This document shows, piece after piece, positions 44,223 through 55,656 of a stretch of DNA of 64,000 nucleotides. How positions within the stretch are numbered: the stretch's first letter is position 1; the number at the start of each line of letters is the position of its first letter. Location: positions 124,001 through 188,000 of the forward strand of contig JAPZLL010000036.1 of assembly GCA_036250225.1 (NCBI GenBank), written 5' to 3'. The notes beneath the pieces are model-generated. The model was not told where the DNA came from. It made no database searches and worked only from the letters and a program-made list of their open reading frames with translations. Origin of the DNA: Cercophora sp. LCS_1 (lineage: Eukaryota; Ascomycota; Sordariomycetes; Sordariales; Lasiosphaeriaceae). A program made the position numbers and the translations under genes.

Positions 44223-44732
44223 GTGTTGCAAAACATCTCACCAAATGAACCCATACGTCACAAACCCCAAAGACTTCCAGGCGCCGCCCTCAATGTGGCA
44301 AAACCATACCCTTCCAAGGAACAGAAACGGTCCTTCAAACAGCAGGCTCGCGGAATACTGAGACAACTACACACGATCAACCCATCCGAGCGTCATCAGG
44401 GCCGAAACCACGTTGTGCCGGATCCCAATATAATGGCAAACGGTCGTGCCAACCCGCCAGAAGCGGCTATTCCCTTCTCCGCTAGCGATGCGGACTCTGA
44501 TTTTGGCTTCATGCACAACGACCTCTCCGAGTCCAACATCATTGTTGACAATGACATGATTGTTGGGATTATCGACTGGGAAATGGCTAGCTTCTTTGGA
44601 TGGGAGACAGCCCGTGAGGTCCGTCAGAAGGTGAGGACGGCTCGGCGGGAGCAGTTTGTCAATGCCAATCTCAGCGAGGAGAGACTTGTAGAGATTATGT
44701 GGTGGGGTGATCTTTATGACGATGGCGTTTGA
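44223..44732 (+). pseudogene. Aminoglycoside phosphotransferase/choline-kinase-like gene, C-terminal lobe only
   Basis: The frame encodes 169 residues whose second half is a phosphotransferase catalytic lobe: FGFMHNDLSESNIIV holds the catalytic HxDxxxxN motif, and GIIDWEMASFFGW the DFG-like Asp that binds magnesium. The preceding RGILRQLHTINPSER helix is also typical. These kinases need an N-terminal ATP-binding lobe of roughly 100-130 residues, which is missing: the upstream sequence has no matching frame. The downstream end (NLSEERLVEIMWWGDLYDDGV) looks complete. Either a 5' exon was missed, or, more likely, the gene is a 5'-truncated relic. APH-like genes are numerous in filamentous fungi and mostly have unknown substrates. 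Confidence 0.55.
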
Positions 44733-46278
44733 AGTCACCACCAGTGGCCGTTTCTTCTGGCCTCAAGTACTGAGAAGCAAATCCTCACAATGGCACCTGT
44801 ATGATCGGTGACTATTAGGGACGGGTGCATTTGGGGACTCTGCCATGAGCTCGCCAAGTGGCGATCATGGCAGCGTCGAGCTACAACCGGCATGGGGCCG
44901 TATCACCATGTCCATCCTCTCAATCCACTCCAGCCAGTCCATGAACACTGCCAACGCAAGGCTGTATCCTCTATCTGTGATACCAGGCCACAACTAATAA
45001 CCTACTCACCTCACCACAAACACATCTCAATCCCATCATCACCTCCCAGCAACTAATACTGAACATCGCCCCTCTACCCATCTAATCCTCAAGTTGGACC
45101 CCAATCTCCAACCCATAGCCCACCACACCCGTCAAGCATCCCGTATTAACCTGACGTAGTCCATGCCCCAAACCCGATCTCCAACCCCATCCCTCAGACT
45201 TGTTGGTTCTCACCCGCCCACAAGCACCTTACCGTCCCTGCTCCCAACATAAGCCGCAACCACCCGAGCACGGAAACCCGCATAACACGAGCTTCAACGG
45301 GACCCGGGCGGCTCCAACAACCCTCGAGCCCGTCTCGACCACACAACAATACATCGCACCGGACATTGCGCAATGCTCGATGATGCAACCTCCCATTTCC
45401 CTCCCGAGATGTTGCCTCGCCCCCGGGATGCCGTCATGTTTTATTCCCACGCCCCATACAACTCATCCCACCCCCCGACAGATCTCACGCCCCAAAAAAG
45501 AATGCACTCCAAGGGGGAAAAAGGCGGGCGTCAATGACATACATGGACTTGCACACGCAGCATGCAAAAACGAAACGAAACGAAACAATGAACCCCGCCG
45601 ATTGTCTGCCGCCCCGATGCACGATGAGGGGGTGTTCCGTTCAGCGGCTCTTTTTCGCAAGGGGAAAAAAAGGGGTGGCGGCTCAACGACCCGATTCGAT
45701 CAGATAAGCCACAAAATCTGAAACCGCAAGTTTTTTTTTTTTTTTTTTTTCTCGCTGTCTCCTGCATTTGGTCTCGGTTGGAGACGGGGGGCTAATGCAA
45801 GGGAGTTTGTTCCTTTTGGGCAAACGTAGTTCGTTTTGGGTGAGGAAGGATGACCAACACGTGGTTGGGATGCATGTGCAAGGGGTGCGGTCCGTCCAGC
45901 TTCGTCACGAATGAACACCACAAAACTGAAATGTGCAAGACTAGGTGTCAAAATTGATATGTATATTTACAGTTGAATATTATATCTTTTAACCAATAAA
46001 GCATCAATCAGTTGATTTCCCTGATTAGATCCCCCGCTCGCTTGTCAATCGCGCGCCGGCTGGCTGTTGTGAATCCTTTCCTCCCAAATTGCCGTCGTGG
46101 CCGCTGTGTAAAATGATTCCCAAGTTCCCGTATATCCCTAATGCATGACCCGTATTCTCTCGTGATGCTTTATCGTCAAATGAGTGTCGTGAAGTCGTAT
46201 CCCCAAAAGTTTTCCCTTGCCTCTCTTCTGTCCTGCAAGATTATCTCGTACTGAACATCTTGATCTCTCGTGACCGAT
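44733..46278. other. Intergenic region with a T20 run
   Basis: 1.55 kb between the kinase fragment and the GPI-type gene's stop. Upstream half is C rich with many CCC/ACC words; a run of twenty T lies at 45731-45750. No gene supported. Confidence 0.5.
45731..45750. repeat. T20 homopolymer
   Basis: Twenty consecutive T on the plus strand between the kinase fragment and the wall-protein gene. It could be a poly-A remnant of a retrotransposed copy on the minus strand, but no matching gene body or target duplication was seen. Confidence 0.9.
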
Positions 46279-47091
46279 TTAAAGAAGAACAACGGCGCCA
46301 AGGACGCCGGCGACGAGGGCCGCAGCAGGGGCCATTCGGTCGGCAGCAGCTGTGACAACAGGAGGCTTGCTGGTCGTCGGTGCCGGTGGAGGGGCGACAG
46401 ACCGAGTGGTGGGGATGACCACGGTAACTGGCGGCGGCGGCGGCGCAGTGGTAGCAATGGTGTTGGGCTTAGAGATGATGACGGTTGAGTACTGGGTCTC
46501 GGTCTTCTGGCCCTCGTGGGTGACACCGACCGTCACATCGTACTCCTTGGTGACAGTGACAGGAACCACGGTGTGGATGGTCTTGACACCAGTAAAGTAC
46601 TGGGTGATACTGCATCCGTTATCAGTATGTTGTTGATGCCATTGATGAGGCTACAGGACTTACGTGTTGGTCTTGGTGGCAGTGATGGTCTGACCCTTGA
46701 TAACTGTGGTGTAGACAATCTCGGGGCAGGTGACGGTCTGGTAGACGGATGTCACAGCCCAGGTGGTGTCGATGTTGGTGGTGATGACGGTCTGAGTCTG
46801 TGGCACCTCAATGGTGGTGTAGATGGTCGTGGGCTTAACCTCGGTGACGACACTGGTGGTGGTGTAGGTTGTGTGGGTGGGCTTGCCGCTCTTGGTGATA
46901 ACCTCCGTCACAGGGCAGACGGTGGTGTAAGTTATGACAACATCAGTCACAACATTACCCCAACCAGGCTTGCCGGGCTTGTCATAACCGCCGCCGCCGC
47001 CGCCGCCGTGGCCGCCACCACCACCGCCGCGGGGAATGTTAGCTGCCAACGCCGAAGAGGCGAGGGCAACGAGCGAGAGAGCTGTCTTCAT
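46279..47091 (-). CDS. Thr-rich GPI-type cell wall protein
   Basis: Two exons (47091-46664, 46609-46279; intron GTAAGT...GATGCAG) give 252 residues. A signal peptide (MKTALSLVALASSALA) is followed by a Gly-rich stretch broken by His (residues 21-35). Then comes a long region of Thr/Val/Tyr repeats such as VVITYTTVCPVTEV, TTIYTTIEVPQTQTV and IVYTTVIKGQTIT, expected to be heavily O-glycosylated. Three cysteines are widely spaced. A Pro-rich hinge (TTAPPPPPVTVV) precedes a hydrophobic C-terminus (APAAALVAGVLGAVVLL), which fits a GPI-anchor signal. Similar architecture is common in fungal wall adhesins and structural mannoproteins. The exact family is not recognised. Confidence 0.85.
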
Positions 47092-50000
47092 CTTGGGTAT
47101 ATGGGCTGAGCAACGGTGGCTAGAGCGAGGGTGTGGTCTGTCAAACTTGACAGAGTGGGTGGGAGCGAGAGGTGGACGTAACCTTAGCGAACGAGTTACT
47201 TGACGACAAGCTAGTCAAAGAGATGAGTGGCCGAGATGATGGAGAGAAGAGAGACACAAGATCGGGGAAGCAGACGGAAGGGGAACTGTTTATACTGCAG
47301 GACAGCAACCAGGGTAACCCGAGGCCCCGCCGCCTGGCTGGCCTTTGAGAGAGACAAAGGAGTTTCGGTGCAGCCGCGATGATGTCGCCCACCGTCACAA
47401 GCGACTGAGACATACCGCTTGGGTTGCATGGCCCCAGTCAGGAGCAGGAGGATGGACGCATCGGAGGGTAGGCCGTCGACAACATCGGCATGGGTTGGTC
47501 GTGTTGCTCCGCTTGCGTTCCGCCGCTCGTGAGGGACCGCGAGGTTGGGTAGGCCATGGTGGTGATACGAAGTCACTCGAAAACGTGCGGCCGGGTCGAG
47601 GACCTCGGGTGCCGTCATTGCTGCTCCTTGCAGGGGCTTCACCAAGAAGGGTACGCCGTGCACCTCTCACAAGGCTTTGTGGCCGTGTAAGCTTCCCTCT
47701 GGCTCCCTTGTTGCTCCTTCACAGGCAAGGCGTCGCGAGGACCCCCGTCGAGAACGAGCTTGTCGAAGGCAAAGAACAGGCACACCTGCTGACAGCATGC
47801 AGCCTGCCCCTGTCTTAGCCCAGGGCGGGAAATCGGTGGCCCACTCGCACGCCGTGCCGCCAATCCCCTCGATCCTGGACGCAGAAAAGCAAGAAAGTCA
47901 ACCAAGGTCAGGGAATCTGGGCATGACAGCCAGCAGGGCAGCACTGAACCAGGCCTCAACAAGAGGCTGGTTCGTTGTGAGTGGTGCCAGTGGTGCGATC
48001 GTGTGGTTCCTGGTTCAGGGCAATATCGAGCCCCCTGTCAATGATGTCTTGCTCGACTGGATGACGGAAATCCCGCCCTTCGATTCGAGAGCCTTCCGGC
48101 ACCGAGCATGTCCTGGTTTTCGTTGCCCCGAGGACCCCGCCGACAAATCCGTCCCGCGTGGTGTGTGTTTCGATCATATCGCATGGCGAGCCGCCCGTCC
48201 GGCCAGAAACGCTGCGTTCCCGCCCTTTTGGGCGGGCGGGCTGGGCAAACGCATCCTTCCCCTGGCATGCATTAGGGGTTTTCAGCGGGAGACCCGCGAG
48301 GGGCCTGACGGGAGAGAGGTTGGTCGCGCCGCCCGCCGACCCTGACTGGCTTGTTCCTGCTGCTGACCGGCGTCGAGGGGTTGTCGCCGGCCGGGGTGAT
48401 TGGTCGAGTCGGAGGCCGATCCCCGCAACGCAAAACCAGCAGGCGAGCCTGGCACAGGGCAGGAGCTCAAAAAGCAAGCTCCGCACAGGCTCGTGTCCGT
48501 CCAGACAAACAGCCAACACAAACCTGCAGGTCGCAGGCAATCTGTCGCCTCTGCCACTCTTCCAGGAAATCCGTACGTAATAGGAGCACCGACCGAAAAC
48601 CCGGCGAGGAAACCGAGTTTTTGCTGAGGGTGTTCCGAAGGCTTCACGCAGTCAGGTTCGTTGTTCCAGGGGCACAACTGCCAATGGCGTCATCAAGCAA
48701 CCCTTCACCGAGGTGTGGACGGCCAAGCGACAGCAAACACCCATGTCCTTGACTCTAATTTTTCTGGGGCCCGACAATGTCACCCCGCACTCCACCAACT
48801 GCGCTTGTCGAGCACAGCCAGAGCAGCATCCAAGCAGAGCAAAGCACCCACATCAAGCTCATGCCAACTCTCAGCTGTCTTGACGAACAGGATGCAGGCT
48901 TGATGCAGGCTCATGCTTCGTCTTTCGTTCCTACGGTCCTCTATACTTAGTAGGCAGACAGCGCACACCCCTGCAGCCGCCGTGTATGCGGCCGGGGCAC
49001 ATTTAGCGGGCTCAATGCAGTCCGCGGACGTTCTGTTGACATTCCAAACGGTTCTTGGCAGATATCGAAAGAGCCGTGGCCGTTGGCTAGCCAGCAAATA
49101 CAATGTGGAATACCATCAGATCGATCATCTGGGGTTTCTGGAGACCATCTCGACGTTTCCCGTTGAACATCTCTGCTCAACAACACGAAAATTAAGGTGT
49201 CTCGCCTTCCTAGGAGTTTAGGGCTGTGTATTCCCCAGAACTCGTTTCACGTTGATTTTGTGCGTCGTCCGACACTCGGTTCCATCTGTCGTGATTCACT
49301 GCAAATGACACCCTCTGAGTGCCGACCGCGATACCGTGAATGCCGGGTTTCCGGGCGGGAAGCCGCGCTAGAGACTGCCGTCTGGTTGATGTGAGGATAC
49401 CGCAATCCTACCTCGGAGAGTCTGCTGGTGCGGTGTGTTTACGGCCAACATCCCATCACTAGATACGAGAATCCATACCAGCCACATCTTGAGGCCTGGT
49501 CTTGACCTCCCCGGAATCTATTCGTATTAATGGTGTGAGCTGGCTAGAGAAGTCGAGCTTCCGAGGCCAAGATCGGGCCATCCCGTCGTCCGCCGACTTT
49601 ATTGCAAGCACTGGATAGGAATTCGTATTGAGCCAGCTCCGAGAAGTAGACAAGATGATGCAATCTGTCCGCATCCAGTCGGAGAAAAAGAGCGTGATGC
49701 GCACCGATCAACATGCTGCTCTGTTTACGAGAAAAGAAGCGGGCAAGTGATGCGATTTCCTTGATTTGAAGCAAGAACTGCAGCCAGTGAAAGCGTTCTG
49801 AACGGTTGCTAGGTGCCAAGATCTGCAGTCCACTTGTCAGCGCAGGAGCACTACACGTAGGGGATCAGGCCGTGGGGAAGGTCATCGAGGCTCGTGTCTG
49901 TCATCGAGATCTGTCCCGACATATGCGGCTGGCCTTGGGCTTTTGCAGGTAACGAGACATCGACCTCGGTTGTTGATAAAGGATGGAACCTCAAAACCTC

Positions 50001-50591
50001 GCTTCGACTCTGAACGGAGTCACCGTCAGGTCCAAGGTGTTCAGGGCGACGATCGGTGTGGAGGATATGGGCTGTCCGGTCAACCGTCCCCGCGTGACTG
50101 AGCTGTACCACCCATCCGAACCGGGAGTTTCTTCGCGTTCTCCGGGTTCACAAGTGAATGGTTGGTGTTGCAATGATGGTCGCTGGTCATTCCGTTCGAC
50201 CTCACACTGTCCCCAAATGAGCTGGCTGGTCCAGGCTATGCGGCAAGAGTCTCTGGCCGAAACGCGAACAGAGGGCTAGAATGTATTTACGTGCTGAGAT
50301 ATTTCGCTCACATGCATCCGAATGTCTTCAAGATGGTGCTTGAGAGAAGCAAGGCATGGTGACGGGCCAATGGAGGGGCATCTTGATCGTGCAGCTTGCA
50401 GCTGCAGAGGGATTGGCCAATCCCCCGGACCGCTCGATAACGATAAGCTGCGGTTACGGACTGCGGGGGAGGGGCAGTCTCGATTTTTTTTTTTTTTTTT
50501 GGATGGAGGGGTAGTGAAGTGAAGCCTCCGATATTGCGCAGTGAACAGCGCTGGCAGTGAAGCTGCGAGTCAATTCCTCGACAAAACCACC
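47092..50591. other. Gene-poor stretch between two divergent genes
   Basis: 3.5 kb between the wall-protein gene and the GARS-AIRS gene, holding both promoters. Overlapping open frames up to 220 codons are Arg/Ser/Pro rich with no domain, as expected of GC-rich noncoding DNA. A T17 run at about 50484-50500 lies close upstream of the GARS-AIRS start. Confidence 0.5.
47289..47294 (-). promoter_or_regulatory. Probable TATA box of the wall-protein gene
   Basis: TATAAA on the minus strand about 200 bases upstream of the ATG, in a GC-rich surrounding. TATA boxes are frequent in highly expressed or regulated fungal wall-protein genes. Confidence 0.4.
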
Positions 50592-52943
50592 ATGAGCTCC
50601 CTCCGTATCCTGTTGATCGGCAACGGCGGCCGCGAAAATGCCCTGGCATGGAAGCTGAGCCAGTCGCCCCTCGTCGAGTCTATCATCGCCGTTCCGGGCA
50701 ACGGCGGTACTGCGGGGCTCCCCAAAGTCACCAACAACACCACCGTTTCCGACGACGACTTTCCTGGCCTTGTCGAGCTTGCCAAGGAGGAGCGTATCAA
50801 CCTCGTTGTTCCGGGCCCGGAGGCGCCCCTTGTTGCTGGTATCGAAGGCTACTTCCGTGATGCTGGAATCGCCGTGTTCGGCCCCTGCAAGAATGCCGCA
50901 CGTCTTGAGGGCAGCAAGACCTTCTCCAAAGACTTCATGAAGAAGCACAACATCCCGACGGCTGCATACGAGAATTTTTCCGACTATGAAAAGGCGAGCG
51001 CATACCTCAAGACAGTTGACCACAATGTTGTCATCAAGGCCACTGGCTTGGCTGCTGGCAAGGGTGTGATTATTCCCCAGACTCAGGAGGAAGCCCAGCA
51101 GGCGCTGAGGGAGATTATGCTGGACAAGCAGTTTGGCTCTGCTGGCGACGAAGTTGTCATCGAGGAATTCCTGGAGGGTGATGAGCTCAGCATCCTCTCT
51201 TTCTGTGATGGCACAACCATCAAGTCACTCCCTCCGGCCCAGGACCACAAGCGTATTGGAGAGGGGGACACCGGCCTCAACACCGGTGGTATGGGTTGCT
51301 ACTCACCGACAACTATTGCCACCCCCGAGCTCATCGCCCAGATCGAGCGCGAGATCCTGGAGCCTACAATCGAAGGCACGCGCAAGGACGGCTTCCCCAT
51401 GCGTGGCTGCCTGTTCACCGGCCTGATGATCACATCCAAGGGCCCCAAGGTTCTGGAGTACAATGTTCGTTTTGGAGACCCGGAAACTCAGACCGTTTTG
51501 CCCTTGCTGGAGTCCGACCTTGCGGAGATCATGTGGGCATGCGCAAGCCTTCCACTTCTTCACCACGTCCCTGTCAAGGTCCGAAAAGGCTTTAGCACGA
51601 CTGTTGTGGTTGCCGCTCCTGGATACCCTAGCTCATATCCCAAGAATATCCCCATGCAGGTTTCGTCTGCTCCCGAGGGCATCACTATCTTCCACGCAGG
51701 AACGAAGCTGTCCGACGGCAATCTTGTGACCTCTGGCGGTCGTGTCATTGCAGCAACAGCCACTGGCGAGTCTCTCCGGGCAGCGGTTGACAAGGCCTAT
51801 GAGGGCGTCAAGCTCATCCAGTTCGATGGCATGTATTATCGCAAGGATATTGCCCATCGCGCTTTCCGCAAGACCTCTGATAAGCTCGCCCTCACCTACG
51901 CCCAGGCTGGTGTCAGCATCGACGCGGGCAACGAGCTTGTCGACAGAATCAAGGCTGCCGTTGCTACGACCCGCCGCGCCGGTGCCGATGCCGAGATCGG
52001 CGGCTTCGGAGGTGAAGTGGACCTCACCGGCGCCGGATACCCGGGTGCGCCCATTCTTGTCGGCGCCATCGACGGTGTCGGCACCAAGCTTATCATTGCC
52101 CAGAAGATGGACAAGCACGACACTGTCGGCATTGACCTCGTAGCCATGAACGTCAATGACCTTGTCGTCCAGGGCGCTGAGCCGTTGATGTTCCTAGACT
52201 ACTACGGGTGCAGCAAGCTCAGCGTCCCTGTCGCCGCTTCATTCGTCGAGGGCGTCGCCAAGGGGTGTATCGAGTCCGGATGCGCTCTCGTCGGAGGAGA
52301 GACGGCTGAGATGCCGGATCTCTACACCGGCGATGATTACGACGCCGCCGGCGCTGCCATTGGCGTCATGAAGGCCGAACAACGCCTGCCAAGGAAAGAC
52401 ACCATGGTCGAGGGCGATGTCCTCATCGCTCTTGGGTCATCTGGCGTTCACTCGAACGGTTTCTCACTCGTGAGGAAGGTCGTCGAGAAGAGGGGCCTCA
52501 GATACACCGATGTCGCACCATGGGATAGCACTACCACCGTGGGCGAGAGTTTGCTCACTCCCACTAGAATCTACGTCAAGCCATTGCTCAAGGTGCTTGC
52601 AAGCCATGGGGCTGCCGTCAAGGGTATGGCGCACATTACTGGTGGTGGTCTCACGGAGAATGTTCCCCGCATGCTGCCAAATCATTTGGCCGCCGAGATT
52701 GATGTCGCGACATGGGACGCGCCCGCCGTCTTCAAGTGGCTGAGGGAGTCGGTTGTCCCGGCTGAGATGGCAAGGACGTTTAACAATGGTGTGGGTATGG
52801 TGGTGGCTGTCAGCCCGGATGGTGTAGATGGGGTCGTGAAGGGCCTCGAGGAGGCGGGCGAGAAGGTTTACAGGATTGGAAGGCTCATCAAGAATGAAGG
52901 GAATGCTTGTGTGTTGAATAACTTGGGGAGCTGGGCGGCGTAG
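50592..52943 (+). CDS. ADE5,7: Bifunctional phosphoribosylamine-glycine ligase / AIR synthase
   Basis: Cytosolic enzyme for steps 2 and 5 of de novo purine synthesis. A single exon gives 783 residues from ATG 50592 (MSSLRILLIGNGGRENALAW), the normal fungal start; an in-frame ATG 51 bases upstream would add 17 unconserved residues. The GARS half (about 1-430) shows the ATP-grasp features VVIKATGLAAGKGVIIP, IEEFLEGDELS, TGGMGCYSP and LEYNVRFGDPETQ. The AIRS half (about 440-783) shows ILVGAIDGVGTKL, DLVAMNVNDLVVQGAEPLMFLDY, VGGETAEMPDLY, SSGVHSNGFSLVRK and AHITGGGLTENVPRML. All expected blocks are present, so it should be active. The T17 run near 50490 lies in its probable promoter or leader. 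Confidence 0.97.
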   Translation: MSSLRILLIGNGGRENALAWKLSQSPLVESIIAVPGNGGTAGLPKVTNNTTVSDDDFPGLVELAKEERINLVVPGPEAPLVAGIEGYFRDAGIAVFGPCKNAARLEGSKTFSKDFMKKHNIPTAAYENFSDYEKASAYLKTVDHNVVIKATGLAAGKGVIIPQTQEEAQQALREIMLDKQFGSAGDEVVIEEFLEGDELSILSFCDGTTIKSLPPAQDHKRIGEGDTGLNTGGMGCYSPTTIATPELIAQIEREILEPTIEGTRKDGFPMRGCLFTGLMITSKGPKVLEYNVRFGDPETQTVLPLLESDLAEIMWACASLPLLHHVPVKVRKGFSTTVVVAAPGYPSSYPKNIPMQVSSAPEGITIFHAGTKLSDGNLVTSGGRVIAATATGESLRAAVDKAYEGVKLIQFDGMYYRKDIAHRAFRKTSDKLALTYAQAGVSIDAGNELVDRIKAAVATTRRAGADAEIGGFGGEVDLTGAGYPGAPILVGAIDGVGTKLIIAQKMDKHDTVGIDLVAMNVNDLVVQGAEPLMFLDYYGCSKLSVPVAASFVEGVAKGCIESGCALVGGETAEMPDLYTGDDYDAAGAAIGVMKAEQRLPRKDTMVEGDVLIALGSSGVHSNGFSLVRKVVEKRGLRYTDVAPWDSTTTVGESLLTPTRIYVKPLLKVLASHGAAVKGMAHITGGGLTENVPRMLPNHLAAEIDVATWDAPAVFKWLRESVVPAEMARTFNNGVGMVVAVSPDGVDGVVKGLEEAGEKVYRIGRLIKNEGNACVLNNLGSWAA

Positions 52944-54595
52944 ATTTGACGGTTACAAGATTTGTGTCTATGATGTGTCACGACGTTGTCAAGCAGTGCA
53001 GCGATGGGTGGTCACGAAGAGCTTCATTAGTGAGCTCGAGTTTCATGTAGATAAGCGAGGGAGAATACAAAATTATGGTGCCATATTGAAACTGAACATC
53101 TTCGTGCGGGGAGGCCATACACAGAAACTCAAGATACCCAGCGTCGGAAGATCCATATAAAATAAAGTCCATCCATGTGTGCCACTGTTTTTGAACATCT
53201 ACCAGAAGCGACATGCACCAACAATCCGGAGATCAAGCGTCAAGTCCATCATCGAGATTTTCTTCAAACAAATTCCTGTCCAAGAACAATATCCCAAACC
53301 ACAGCACGGGCTCCTTCCTCGTGTCCCAAGCCGTAGCTCAAGAAACACAACGAAAAAGAATTTCAAAAAAGCCGGTCAGACTTCCATCGACACCCACCCC
53401 GCCAGAGCGCCCAAAGGCAAGACCTCCAGGCAGGGTCCAGATCATCGCACACTTTCTATACAGCCTGCCGAAGCCGACCGCCACCTTTGCAGGTAGAGCG
53501 AAAGTAAAAAAAAAGTGCTAACTGTAGGGCAAGTCGAGGAGATAAATCATCAACCCGGGTGGGATCTGTGGCTCCTTTAGGGAACACAAAAGAGGACGAC
53601 TACTATAGAAATGATTCTATGAAGTATTGTCGACATGAAGAAAAAAAGAAGAAAAGAAATCTGAAAGCTGGGAAGCCAGCCGATATTTTTATAGGCCTCA
53701 GGGCCTGGTCTGTGCACCACCGCAAACTTTGCGCTCGTGGAGCCGTGGAGGGGGTTTTCCTTGTGGCGTGGGGCGGTGGGCGACGAGGTTGGAAGGTCAA
53801 TGATTGGGATGAAGTTCAAAGTGGAGTTGGGTTTGCACTTTGCTCCTGGTTTCCGAGCGGTCCGTCAGAAGCGAGGATAGCATGGTTCCCTTGGCCAGTG
53901 AGTGGTTTCGTTGCACAATACACAGCACAACGTCTTCTTGTGTCGAGTGGGGGCGCATTGGTTGGTTCTCTGTTGTTTAGGACGGTGACACCAGATCTGT
54001 TCGAGGCACGAAGTGCAACAGCTCATTGCTCTCTGGTCAAAGTCGTTTGATGCGATCCTGATGACGTAGACCATAACAAATGGTTTTCATTGCTCATAAA
54101 ATGCAAAGAGATGCTGAGATATCATCCGTGCCGCGACATGGCATGATGTCAGGTTCTTGAAACGCGAATTCCCGGACCTCCCTTCTCGTACAGATCATCC
54201 TACAACCTTCCCACATCGATTTTCCAGAGGTGCTGCACCCCCGGCAAGAGAGTTCCACTCTGGATGGGCAAGGGATGACGGCCCCGTTGTGCACGCAGCA
54301 ACGCAAGGTCCGAGTTTGCCTCCCTGAAATGTGGGTATCCGGGGGTAAACAAATACCCCTATTCCCGCTCTCCACTTCAACAATTTCACCGCTCGCCACT
54401 CGGCGTTTGGGTATCATTGCAACGCAAGTCTCTCTTTTTTGAAAACATGATTATAAAGCTTTTAAAAAATAAAGCAACAAGATAAGTTGGTGAAGGGAAG
54501 ATGGCATGTTGCATCATCGGTCATCATGTCATAAGGGAACTAGAAGGAAAAAAGGGAAAGTGAAGAAAAAAAAAAGCACTAGGAGGTAAAGCGGG
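52944..54595. other. Convergent 3' intergenic region
   Basis: 1.65 kb between the ends of the GARS-AIRS and DUF6594 genes; unusually long for convergent genes. AT-rich around 53060-53350 and 54420-54590. No gene supported. Confidence 0.5.
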
Positions 54596-55656
54596 CTAGT
54601 TACCAGCACACCGGTTTTCCAGGTTCGAGAGCAGTGTCGCCATAACTCCAGTGTAGGTGAACAACATGATGAACTTGTGGTCTGTGTTCAGCTGTCCGAA
54701 GACGAAGAAGACAAGGCAAAAGCAGAGGCAGAAGATGACAACAACCACGACAGAAAGACCCTTTCCGAGTTCAAGAAGGTAGACAACTGTCAGAGGAAGC
54801 AATAGGAAACAGAGAGCAAAAGATATGATGAGGACGTGGGCGATCATGCTCAGCATAGCATAATCCAGGTTGACCATCTCGACTTCGTCCGTCTTGCTAA
54901 AATGCTGGCTGTACCTCTCCGCAACCACTTGGATGACGGAGTGCATCATGTTGTCGATCACACTCGGTCGCTGACCGAGAACTCTGTAGTTCTTGGCGCA
55001 GAGGAAGGGGTCTGACGGGTCAGGGGCGATCTTTGTGCACGCCCAAGCTCGGAAATCGTCGACTGTCCGAGTGGTAGGGGACGCTTGGTTCATAACAGCA
55101 ATGCCGTTGTTGAAGATGCGAACTGCGTTGGGGAGGGGGGGGGGCACAAATCAGCAACAGAGCAGGCGGATGATGGTCGAGGAAAGACGTACAGTATCTC
55201 TCAACCCCTGTGATCAACTTCTCCATCAACACTCCCTTCTTCTCCCCAAAATCGCCGCCAGGCCTGTGCATCTGATAGCCAAGTCCCATCTTGCTTCTAT
55301 TTCGGGACTCTAGATCCTCAAGTTCCTTCTGTATAGCCCAGAGGTCGGCGGCCAGGTAATCCAAGACAAGGGAGATCTGCCGTTCGCAAGCCGGGAAGAA
55401 CATCCACTCCCGTGTATACTGCTTCCGTCTCGAGCATCCGGTCTGGCCAGTAACGGTGTCTTTGGCCCAAAAGAGTCAGCAAATATCTCGTTTGAACACG
55501 GGTGGTACACCCACCGATGTGTTCCTCATCGGGGCTCTCCTTGTAAGGCTCTGTGGCGACAGTGGGGGAAATTGGGATCTCGGTGCTGGTAGGGCTGATC
55601 ATCTCCCCACGCTCTAGGTCCACGAGGTCAACCTCCATTGTTACCCCCTCCACCAC
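54596..55656 (-). CDS. DUF6594-type membrane protein
   Basis: DUF6594 proteins are fungal-specific, of unknown function, with helical N-terminal parts and C-terminal membrane helices. Exons 55656-55515, 55459-55193 and 55122-54596 keep frame and give 311 residues (or 305 from the second ATG at 55638). An acidic head is followed by the helical pattern ERQISLVLDYLAADLWAIQKELEDLE (seen from about residue 75), the usual arrangement in this family. A middle portion has VDDFRAWACTK and AERYSQHF. Three hydrophobic helices end the protein (LSMIAHVLIISFALCFLLLP, VVYLLELGKGLSVVVVVIFC, and a last one near LFTYTGVMATLL). The first intron donor GTGGGT is my choice by frame; the second, GTACGT...AACGCAG, contains a run of C. 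The family call is moderately secure. Confidence 0.75.

Noticed and set aside
47677..48540. Overlapping frames of about 200 codons on both strands
   Set aside because: Arg/Pro/Gly-rich composition typical of GC-rich noncoding DNA; both cannot be real and neither shows a domain.
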